Origin: Linderina pennispora
Taxonomy: Eukaryota > Kickxellomycota > Kickxellomycetes > Kickxellales > Kickxellaceae
Assembly (NCBI RefSeq): GCF_002104995.1
Contig: NW_024468252.1
Coordinates: forward strand, 620,001-684,000
Length of the DNA stretch: 64,000 bases
Direction of reading: 5' to 3'
Both the position numbers and the translations under genes were made by a program. The notes beneath the pieces were generated by a model. That model was not told the DNA's origin. It made no database searches and saw nothing but the letters and a program-made list of their open reading frames with translations. Positions 34,322 through 44,373 of the stretch are shown here, one piece after another (position 1 is the first letter of the stretch; every line of letters starts with the position of its first letter).

Positions 34322-36494
34322 TTAAATATCTGATGGTTTGAGCATCTCTTGTGTGCCATTTTTTTTAATCAGTAGACCATCCATATCTGCCTGAGATCGT
34401 TTGCAATCCTCTCTGACACCGACTGTTGCGAAATAGCACAGTAGGTAGAGTAGCGACTCCAAATCATCCAACTCTGTCCGCTCCACATCAGATCCAAACA
34501 GATTGCTGATGCTCCTGTAGGGGAATGTCCCTATATTCTCTGGGTTCGGCGCCTGGTTCTCACTTACATCCACTGCGCAGTCGAAATCTATCAGTAGTCC
34601 GCGAGGTTGTTTGCCTTCCTCACGCACGACAAGGACATTGTTGTTTGAGTTGTCGCGGTGGAGGATGTTGCACCGCCGCAGAACCTCGGTGTGGCAGCGC
34701 ATCGCATCGCCTAGCACAACAATGAGCTCGTGGACAGACTCGACGGTTTCCAGTGGTTCACCAATCGGGGACATAACCAGGCGCTTATGGACGCGGAACG
34801 GTATTGCTGTGCTGTCTGGCTTGCGCAGCAAGTAGAGTGGACCCAGTGCATTTTTCGTGTTGTCCTCAAATTGGCCCCTGTCAGTATCGATCAAGACACG
34901 ACCACCGGCTTCGAGCTTCGGATAGACCAGGTCTTCGACATCTGAGTTCGCAAGTTCCTCTGTGATTCGGCGCATAAACATCACCTCGTCCCGCGTGTCG
35001 TCATGGTCCTGTAGAACCTCCGGCCATGCATCCTTCACAACAAACTTGGGCTTGATTCTGTCACCAGCAGGGTCCTCATCTGTTGCCAAAAAGCACCTCG
35101 TGTGCCGACCGAAAAGGCTATCAGCTTTGGCAACTTCATCTCTGAAGTAGTGCGTTTTTGTTGCCTGGCTGCCTGATGACTTGCCTGGAGTGTCAGGGCA
35201 CTCGATGGTCCAGTACTCATGCTCTCTATCCCTGGTCATCGTCGGATCATACCTCAGCTGGTCTTTGTCACACAGTGAGAGGTTCACCAGCAACCCAATG
35301 TACTCCCGACGACCTGCGCTTGTTGATACGTCCATGGGGTTGCTTGCAAATATGCAGTCGTTTGAGAACAAGCAGGCCCGCATCTCGGCTCCACAGGAGG
35401 TCTGTCCAAGAATAAAGCGGCGATCAGGCTGGGCAGCATACATATGGTGCGAGTAGTCCACAAGCTGCTTGTATGCGCCATTCTTGTCCTTGCGGGTGTT
35501 TGAGTACTTTGCCTCGACAATGGCGAATATATCTGCATAGGGCATATCAGGCAGCTGCTCTTCCAAATCGCCAGGTCGACAGGTGGTCAACCCGATGTCA
35601 ATCTTGCGGTCGTCGTCGCCACATAGGGGCTTTCTGTTCGTCTTCGGATAGCAGATGATACAGCGCTGATGAACAACAGAAGGGAAAAGCGTACCGAGAC
35701 CAAGTTTGTCAAAGAGGAACTTGACAAATGGGGCGACAAAGTGAACGAAGGACTGGAAGGGGGTGTACAACTTTGTTTCTTTCTTGCCGCCGGCCTTGCC
35801 CTTGTTGTGATGGCGGACCCACACCTGCAGCTCCTCCAGAACCCCTTGCAGACTTTCGAGGAACTCCCTCCTTTTAGCCTTATACCCTCTGGTTCGAAGT
35901 CGACACGAGTGCAGGCTTTCGTCTTTGGTGCTCTTGCGCAACAGGTCCATTATATAGGTGAATATGCTGTTTGCATCGGAACCATCTGCATTGGAGTCCA
36001 GCAAATGTTCCAGCTCGAGGTAGATAATGTCGGCTATGGATGAAGAAACACTGCCCGCCTCTCCCCTCGGAGCTATGATAGTGTGGATTTGGTCGGCACC
36101 TTCGATGAGTTGGCCAGAGACAGCACCCTTGGCGAGCTCTTCGCGCTCTGCCTGGATCTCTTATTTGGTTAAGAAGCGATTCGGCAGTTGGTCTTTATCC
36201 AGGGGCCTTTGCAGGAGCTCGGTCTGCCGGTGACGACGATACTGTTTCTTCCCTTGACCTCGATTGCCGCCTATTTGTCAAGTGCTGTGTTAGTAGACAT
36301 GCTCTTTTGGTTAAAAACGTACGAAGATGGTTCCAGTACTTACTGTTGCTGTTGCTGGTGCTGCTTTGCAACGTGTTGTCGTTTGGCGCTAACGGCACCA
36401 GCGAGTGACTGAGTGCTTTACTCGCGTCGCCCCCTCTCAGGCGCTTGCCTGAACCGTTCTTGAGTGAGATATTGCTTGTGCGTTTGGCAGACAT
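34322..36494 (-). CDS. FunK1-type fungal protein kinase
   Basis: Fungal-specific kinase-like family, often expanded and often pseudogenised. Exon 1 is 36344-36494 (MSAKRTSNISLKNGSGKRLRG), exon 2 is 34322-36159, with a 184-bp GTAAGT...AAG intron; the product is 662 residues. The second half shows the kinase catalytic loop ILHRDNSNNNVLV near residue 548 and LIDFDCAVD, a DFD in place of DFG, as is usual in this family. The central region (DIFAIVEAKYS) resembles the restriction-endonuclease-like part often fused to FunK1. A different acceptor at about 36271 would leave an in-frame TAA at 36161-36163, so the exact splice needs transcript evidence. It is the only clear gene in the gene-poor block. 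Confidence 0.8.
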
Positions 36495-38644
36495 AATTTA
36501 AATGTTAGGTGCAAGTAAAAATAATGTCCAAATGGCAAAAGTACAGAACACATAGGATGCTTGCGCAGCCAGAATTTGTAGGACGGCAACAGCAGCGGCA
36601 CTGTCTACCATACCTGCTCGAACTCATTCTGTCGGCGGTCCCTTTTTGCACATGCAGGCAGATGTGGCTTGTGTATGTGCCGTGTTTCAGTGCACGACTA
36701 AGCTGCTGATGGTTTTTTGTCACTTCAATGGGCCATTGTGCCTGCTTTAGTTCGGGTTATCGATGCACTTCCCCATCTCCCCTGGCCTCTATCCATCGTT
36801 TCTGCATACCAATTTCTTTTATGTGAATACTAGCTCATTTCAGTTTGACAAATGTATTCATTTATATATAATTCACTATGTGTACATATCCAAATGCTCA
36901 TGAGCGCAGGTTGGCACCAACATTCCGTAGAGGCCACCAAAATGTCACTGAAAATCTGCAAACCTCTGGGCGCCAGTGCCATCAAGTTCCTTTTCTGGAA
37001 TAGAAATACTGATCAGCTATGGAGAACGTCAAGCCTGGCTGCACAGGCGAGTAAGGGGGCGCCTACCTACATCGCCTCCGCATACCCTTCCCCAAGAGAG
37101 TGACATCTGGCCACAAATGTGGTCGGGGATACTTGCTACCCACACACAAGGAGTGCGGCAACACGTGTGATCAGCAAATGAGCTGCTGTCTATATTTGGA
37201 TCCAGGGGTGGTTTAAGGCGCCCCAGATGCCACCCTCGCTGTGCTATAGAGCTGGGGCTAGGTTCTTGAGCCCCAAAAGGTGTGTGCAGCTCCTCCTGTG
37301 TACTATACCATTTGCTCGGTTTTTGCTGAATGGCGCTCATGGCGGCAGGCTGCATGAGCGATCGGTAAAGCCGTTTTGCCAAATCATGGCCATTTTGCGC
37401 CGTGTCCCTCTTTTCCAGACAAGTCACTCATTACTCAGTTGGCTTGTAGTTGTCGATGGTGACGTTTCTTATTTGCAACTCTGCTCTGCATGTAGGTCTT
37501 GGGTGCTGCCACAGCGAATAAGGAATGCATCCTGCCGTGCTCAAAAGGCTTGCAGTGACATTTGCATTGTCTATTTCCATGCGGCTAACACAGTGTCTTG
37601 GCTGGAAATGCACGCCTGCTTTTATGCTGCTCACAGTCCATACTGTCAAAATCCCCTCCATCTCCTGCATACTCGAAGCAAGCAGAGCAGCGGGTTGTCA
37701 CTATCAAGTGTTTTGTGCATGGGCTTGCGCTGCGTGCTGCTGCGGATCATTGTGCAGCTGCCATTTTCGGTTAATTAAGCTCCTGTTGCGCAACCAAAAA
37801 TACTTGTTCTGCTCATGGCAATAACCCCTGATTTTGGAGCAGACTGACACCACATGCACGGCCATTGTTCATACTGGTTCTCGCTGCTCGATCTCCGCAT
37901 GCTTCAGTGTTAAAAATTGTTTTTGGCCTGCCGGTGTGGAATTCGAGCGATGCCAAACTTTTATTGCTCGGGACTTCCAGTCAAAGCTCCGGATCCACAT
38001 AGACTGCAATGCATGCATTGCCGTTGCTGCCCTTCAGAAGTAGTACAATGAGTCTTTTAGTGCAAGTCGGCGTACTCTATGAAATAATCGTTTGTCTAAG
38101 GTCCTAGTTGAGCAGTGGGCGCTACTTTAAGTAGAGACATCACTTCCATGTGTGGACACTAGGTAGCAGGACCACCCACACCGATGTATGACAGAGAGAG
38201 AAAGAATTAAAAATAACAGCACAGCACAGTACAACATGGCATTTAGCCTTATATTCCTGTGAGCAGCCTGCAGTTATGAATGCTCGCCGTAACTAAGGAA
38301 CACCCTATGGTGGATCCTCAGACAAATTCGTGCATCTAATCAGCCAAATTATAAACCAAGTTCTCAAATGGCATGCATCAAGTGGCATGTTAAACAGGTT
38401 CCTCCTGGGAGGGTGACTCGTCTGGATTCAGCCCTTGAGCAACAAGCTGGGAATATGCTGACGACTCTGGCCATAATTTCTCTGAGCTATTTGAACCGCC
38501 ACATACCAGACTTCACATAGATATTACTGCATTGATCGATAGTCTTGGTCCGACCAAAGTCACCAGGATATAGCTGTGGATGTAGTGATGTGGGACTAGT
38601 ATTGGAAGAAAAGGTCTGCAAATGAGCTAATCGCCGCTGTCAAT
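36495..38644. other. Gene-poor region with no supported gene
   Basis: About 2.1 kb between the FunK1 kinase and Vma1. Open frames on both strands (such as 37227-37778 plus) lack motifs and have Cys/Ser-rich, non-protein-like composition. No tRNA, terminal repeat or transposase signature was found. With 32.8-34.3 kb it flanks the kinase with AT-richer DNA. Confidence 0.5.
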
Positions 38645-41600
38645 CTAGTCAGCGAGAGCGCGGAACTGCTCCTCCATATCCTTCTGCAGCTGCGTGTACC
38701 GCTCGGCCAGAATATCCTCGCCATCGGCCGGGTCCTCGAACTTCATCGAGCTCAGGCGGTAGATGATGTCGCCCATGTTGTCGCGAATCTTGGCCCAGGT
38801 GACCTGGTTTGACGTGGCCTCGACAGTGTGCGTAGCCAGCTTGTAAAAACCGATCATGTTGCGCAGCATCCATGTGGTCTTGAAGAACGGGCAGTACCGG
38901 TCATAGTTGGAGTAGCCATTCTGCTGCAGGAAATCGTCCTTGATGATGCGCGCGACCTCGAGTGTGATCTTGTCGGTTTCGGCCAGCGCCGACTTACCGA
39001 CCAGCTGCACAATCTCCGCCAGGTCCTCCTCAGCCTGCAGGATCTCCTTGCACTTGGTGCGCAGGCTGATGAACTCGGGGTCAGAGCGCTCGTAGTACGG
39101 CTCCAGGGCGTTCAAGTACTTGGAGTAGCTGAGCGACCAATTGACTGACGGGAAGTGCTTGCGCTGGGCGAGCTTCTTGTCCAGACCCCAGAATACCTGC
39201 ACGATACCCAGCGTGGCCGAAGTAACAGGGTCGGAGAAGTCACCACCCGGAGGCGACACAGCACCGACCACCGACACACTACCAAAGCGCTCGGGTCCAC
39301 CCAGGCACTTGACCTTACCTGCACGCTCGTAGAACGAGGCCAGGCGGGCACCCAGGTAGGCAGGGTATCCCGAATCGGCAGGCATCTCGGCTAGGCGACC
39401 TGAAAGCTCACGCAGCGCCTCAGCCCAGCGCGATGTCGAGTCAGCAATCATGGCCACATGCTTGCCCTGGTCACGGAAGTACTCGGACACAGTGATACCA
39501 GTGTAGATGGATGCCTCACGTGCCGCGACTGGCATGTTGGAGGTGTTGGCGATCAGCGTCGTGCGCTGCATGATCGGCTCATGGCGACCGTCGATTTCGG
39601 TAGTAAGCTGTGGGAAGTCCATCAGGACCTCAGCCATTTCGTTGCCTCTTTCACCACAGTTGTGCACCAATGCCATGTTGGACAGAAGGAACTGGTGGTC
39701 CGATCCATCGGCCAGGGTGACACCAAAGTAGTCGTCAGCGTCGGTCTTCGTGATCTTGAAGTAAGTAGGCTGAACTTTGCGCTCGACTGCAAAGGTTGGG
39801 GCGGGCGTTCTTTTGCGAGAAAGAGAGCACTTGCTCAGAACTGAGGCCAAGGCACCTTCGTTACCGCCTGAGATGTACACAGCGTACGATGTCTTGTGAT
39901 GGACACCCTTCGTAACGTGCTCAGGCTCACAGGAGACTGACGCGTGGATACCCAACGAGCGAACAAGCTTAACGAGACCGTCACGAACAGATGGATAAAT
40001 CGTCTTCACAGTGGCGTGAGGACGAGTATCCTTCACAACATAACCGTCAGAGTCAATGAGACCAGCCAAAAAGTGCTCGCGCACGAGGATGGATTCACGG
40101 GCTAGGAACGAAGGAACAACCTTAGAACCATCATCACCGCGAACACCAATGTCCTTGATAATGGACCAGACAATGTTTCCAGTGTTTAAGTTCCTGCGAA
40201 CCCCATTGCCACGGACAGACCTGTTACGAAGAGAGACCGTCGAGTCGCCGCGCTGATAGACATGCTTATTGCTGTTTGCATGTTCCGGCACTATATGGTG
40301 GTGATACTCTACAGACGTAACATCCATGTCGAGGACATTTCCATAGTCACGAATACGACCGATGAGCTCTTCATCCTTGGGGTCGATGGAGAAAGAGATG
40401 CGATCATGGTAACCGTCACCAACCCACAGACCGAGCAGATAAGCAACAGTGGGCGTTGCCTCGATTTCGGCACCAGCGTTGAAGAGGTGTCTCTCCAGAA
40501 CCGGGTCCTCGAACAGCACAGGGCTAATCATCTGCTGAGTAGCCTTGCGAGCATGGACGTGAAGAAGCTCAACATCACGTGCTTCAATTGTCCAGTTGAT
40601 GTCAGACGTGCTGATAGTCGAGGCAAAATCAGCTGCCAACTGGTTAGCACGCTCGGCACCGCCATGCACGTCGTGCTGGAACGACTTCGTCGACTGCTCG
40701 ACTAGCTCCACATTACGCATGGAACCAGTGGTCTCGTCAAAGACATGGACAGTCTTCAGCTGGAAATAGGTGACTGACGTCTGCTGCTTGTTGCGGAGCA
40801 CGTGGTTGGTAATACCAACATGCTGAGGAGTCTTCACAACAAGAAGATGAGTCGCGTTACAGGTGAAAGAAGTACCTGCAAGCTCAACCTTGTACATGGT
40901 CTCATACCCACGGGGGAGGGCGACAACCTTGCGGGGAAGGCCATCCTTGCCCATGACATCGTCATCAATAACGATATCCTCGATGTTCTTGTCCGTACCG
41001 TCGGCCATCATGACCTCGGTTCCCTTGGCGAAGCACCCCACGTAGACAATGAAGTCTGAGTTGGAATATTTGGACAGGGACTGCGAAATGACAGTCTTAC
41101 CGCACCCGAATGCACCTGGAATAGCAGTGGTACCTCCCTGGATGCACGGGAACAGCGCATCGAGCACGCGCTGGCCAGTGAGTAGCGGGTGGTCGGCAGC
41201 CATCTTCTCTGTGACAGGGCGGGGCATACGTACAGGCCACACCTGCATCATGGTGTGCTTGGTGGTAACACCCTCGAACTCGGTCTCGAGCACAACGTCG
41301 GCCACAGTGTACTTGCCCGCCGGGGCAATGTAGGTGATGGTACCACGCGCGTTGGGCGGCAGCATGATGCTGTGCTTGCGCAGCAGCGAGTTCTCATACA
41401 CGGAGCCGAACATGTCGCCGCCGGCAATGTGGTCGCCGGGCTTGAGGCTGCCGGGCTTGAACTCCCACTCGAGCTTCTTGTCCAGTGCCGGCGTGTCAAT
41501 GCCACGCGGGATGTAGATACTCTGCGACACCTCCTGGATCGCCTTCAGCGGGCGCTGGATTCCATCGAAAATGTTGGAGCTGAGACCTGGTCCGAGCTCG

Positions 41601-42046
41601 ACCGACAGTGGCTTGCCCGACTTTAGCACCGGATCGCCGACCGTCAGGCCGGCAGTCTCCTCGTAGACCTGAATGGTGGCCTTGTCGCCCTCGATACGAA
41701 TGACCTCACCGACCAAGGCCTCGTGGCCGACACGCACCAGTTCGTACATAGCTGATCCAGTCATGTGCTCAGCGATGACAACTACAAAGCAAAAAAGATG
41801 GAGTTAGCTGTACTGCAGTATGTGGATGCACGGCCGTGGCTGGGTCGCGGTCTGTGCGCACTTACCGGGTCCAGAGACCGAAAAGACGTAGCCGAAATCC
41901 GACTCATTGGCGTCCTCATCGAGGTGTCTAAGGTCCCTCGCGGCGTTCTCAAGTGCTCCGGCCTACAGCGTTCGTGAGAAAAAAGTTTAGGTGCGTGCTA
42001 CCCTGTTGCACTGCCTCATCTGCCGCTGGCCTGCTGTTCTTACCAT
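38645..42046 (-). CDS. VMA1: V-type H+-ATPase catalytic subunit A containing an intein
   Basis: ATP-hydrolysing subunit of the vacuolar proton pump. Exons are 42044-42046 (the ATG alone), 41866-41962 and 38645-41781; introns of 81 and 84 bp are GT-AG. The join gives [15 protein letters not shown], then [28 protein letters not shown], colinear with yeast Vma1. The P-loop is PGAFGCGKT. The precursor is 1078 residues; removing the 459-residue intein leaves 619, against 617 in the yeast subunit. The intein begins after VYVG and the host resumes with [12 protein letters not shown]. The whole precursor is one unbroken frame after exon 2. Confidence 0.97.
39659..41035 (-). mobile_element. VMA intein with LAGLIDADG homing endonuclease
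   Basis: A 459-residue in-frame insertion in Vma1 at the same host site (VYVG/CGERGN) as the yeast VMA intein PI-SceI (454 residues). Splicing residues are present: Cys1 ([13 protein letters not shown]), block B TCNATH (His63), the C-terminal [15 protein letters not shown] with His458-Asn459, and Cys as first residue of the C-extein. The endonuclease motifs are LLGLWVGDG (Asp207) and LAGLIDSDG (Asp330); both catalytic aspartates are kept. [12 protein letters not shown] also matches PI-SceI. Two 60-nt samples give about 48% GC in the intein (40021-40080) and 65% in the extein (39301-39360), consistent with a different origin. Splicing and cutting activity are inferred. Confidence 0.96.
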
Positions 42047-42495
42047 TTGTTTATCTGCTCAGACGAGTAAATTTAATAGAATAGATGGGCTAAATTATAG
42101 GGGAAAAAGGTGGGGAGGAATAGTGTTGCTCTCGATGTGCAGGTGTGCAAAAAGGGCCAGCAAGATATAGGTGCGGCTTTCGACTCTCCTCGACTCCCCT
42201 GGCCCAGCTGTGGTGCTCAGCAGCATCGCTGTTTTTATCGCAGCTGCTGCCCATGGCCGAATCTGCACCACTGGCCATATCGAGCCGAGCCGAGCCGATT
42301 TACGCGTCATCAGCAGCTGCCCATTTGCCTCAGGCGGAGAGCCGCTGGCTGCAGCATCTCGCTGGCTCGACACCGAGTGGTGCGTAATACACTGGGGGTT
42401 ATTTTATTTTGCAGCTTTCACCTCTAGACAATTCATAAACTGCCATTTTACTTTATTTAAACCCCTCTCAGCACAGGATTTGGACGATTGCGACA
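42047..42495. other. Divergent intergenic region between VMA1 and RPT1
   Basis: Should hold both promoters. A/T block TTTATTTAAA near 42450 lies about 45 bp before the RPT1 ATG. No gene is seen. Confidence 0.5.
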
Positions 42496-43999
42496 ATGCC
42501 GAACGAGAACTGGGAAAAGTGTATGTGTCGCAGCACCATGCCGTTTAGAGGCAGAGGACTAAGGGTGGGGCCAGAGAAGCGATTCCCGGACATTGGGCGC
42601 ATTACTAACCAAAGGCATGCCATTGCTTTCCATGTAGACAAGAAGCCAATTGACGACCTGGAGGAGGAGAAGGTCAATGGTAAGTAGCATGCGCGGTAAG
42701 CCGCGTTGCAGGTCTCGGCAAAGCGAGCGAGACACAGCCTGCTAACATGCACAGCGCTGCTATACTGTAGTCCTCGATGAGAAGGATATTGAGCTGCTCA
42801 AAGCCTACGGCGAGGGACCCTACGCTAAGGAAATCAAGCTGCTGGAGAAGTCCATCAAGGACATGCAAAAGTCGATCACGGAGAAGATTGGAGTGCGCGA
42901 GCTCGACACTGGTCTTGCGCCGCCCAACATGTGGGATTTGCCAGCAGACAAGCAACGCCAGCGCGAGGAGCAGCCGCTGCAGGTAGCGCGGTGCACAAAG
43001 ATCATTGGCGAGGGCGACAGCGCTAAATACGTCATCAGCGTCAAGCACATTGCAAAGTTTGTGGTTGCACTGGCGCAGCGTGTATCGCCGACAGATATCG
43101 AGGAGGGCATGCGCATCGGCGTTGACCGCACCAAGTACCAGATCCAGCTGCCGCTTCCGCCCAAGATTGACCCGTCAGTGACCATGATGCAGGTTGAGGA
43201 GAAACCCGATGTCACATACAGCGATGTGGGTGGCAGCAAAGAGCAGATCGAGAAGCTGCGTGAGGTGGTGGAGCTGCCGCTGCTCGAGCCTGAGCGCTTC
43301 ATCAATCTGGGTATCGATCCGCCCAAGGGCGTGCTGCTGTACGGACCGCCGGGAACCGGAAAGACCCTGTGCGCTCGTGCGGTAGCCAACCGGACCGACG
43401 CCACCTTTATTTGCGTCATTGGGTCTGAGCTTGTACAAAAGTACGTGGGAGAGGGAGCGCGTATGGTGCGCGACCTGTTCGAGATGGCGCGGACCAAGAA
43501 GGCATGCATCATTTTCTTTGATGAGGTTGACGCCATCGGCGGAGCCCGCTTTGATGATGGCGCGGGCGGTGACAACGAAGTGCAGCGTACCATGCTGGAG
43601 CTGATCAACCAGCTTGACGGCTTCGACCCGCGTGGCAACATCAAGGTCATCATGGCCACTAACCGTCCCGACACGCTTGACCCCGCGCTGCTGCGCCCCG
43701 GTCGTCTTGACCGCAAGGTCGAGTTTGCGCTGCCCGACCAGGAGGGCCGCGCGCACATCCTGCGCATCCACGCGCGCAGCATGAGCGTCGAGCGGGATAT
43801 CCGCTACGATCTGATTGCCCGGCTGTGCCCGAACAGCACCGGAGCTGAGCTGCGCAGTGTGTGCACAGAGGCGGGCATGTTTGCCATCCGTGCCAGGAGA
43901 AAGGTGGCCACCGAAAAGGACTTTTTGGACTCGGTCAACAAGGTCATCAAGTCGTATGCCAAGTTCAGCTCGACACCAAAGTACATGACCTACAACTGA
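42496..43999 (+). CDS. RPT1: 26S proteasome ATPase subunit Rpt1 (PSMC2/S7)
   Basis: AAA+ ATPase of the 19S base that unfolds substrates. Exons are 42496-42520, 42638-42679 and 42771-43999, introns 117 and 91 bp. The first donor is GTATGT at 42521; it makes [22 protein letters not shown]. The second join gives [21 protein letters not shown]. Coiled coil, OB domain, Walker A GPPGTGKT, Walker [13 protein letters not shown], and the end [15 protein letters not shown], close to the human ending. Length 431 residues against 433 in human. No frameshift. Confidence 0.97.
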
Positions 44000-44373
44000 A
44001 GGGCCCTTTTTCGCCTCTGCTCTTCCTCAGTGCTCTTCCTCTTTTTCTCTCACATCTCATGTATGTCACTGTGCCCTGTGTGCTGACAAAACATCCAGCT
44101 GCGCGGGCAGTGTGGCAGCATTTGGCTCAATACAACTCTCAGAAATGCTTGTTCAGATTAACCTCGTGATTGGCTCATCACCAAATTATTTTTTCCTCCA
44201 GAATTTTTTTGTTGAGCAAGAGAAAAAAAAACCCAACTATGCACGCCGTTTTTCTTCCTTAGCTCTCCCCTCTCCGACTATTAGATCCTGTTCGTCGTGC
44301 GCGTGTACATAGACACACACACGCATATACCGCGCCACCTATAGCCCTCAATTCAATCTACATACTACATATT
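44000..44373. other. Intergenic region between RPT1 and the USP36-like gene
   Basis: Pyrimidine-rich after the RPT1 stop, with A-runs near 44223 and a (CA)-rich tract at 44311-44323. No gene is seen. Confidence 0.5.

Noticed and set aside
37227-37778. A 183-codon frame between the FunK1 kinase and VMA1
   Set aside because: Composition is Cys/Ser/His-rich with no domain, and the opposite strand is open as well. No transposon motif was found.
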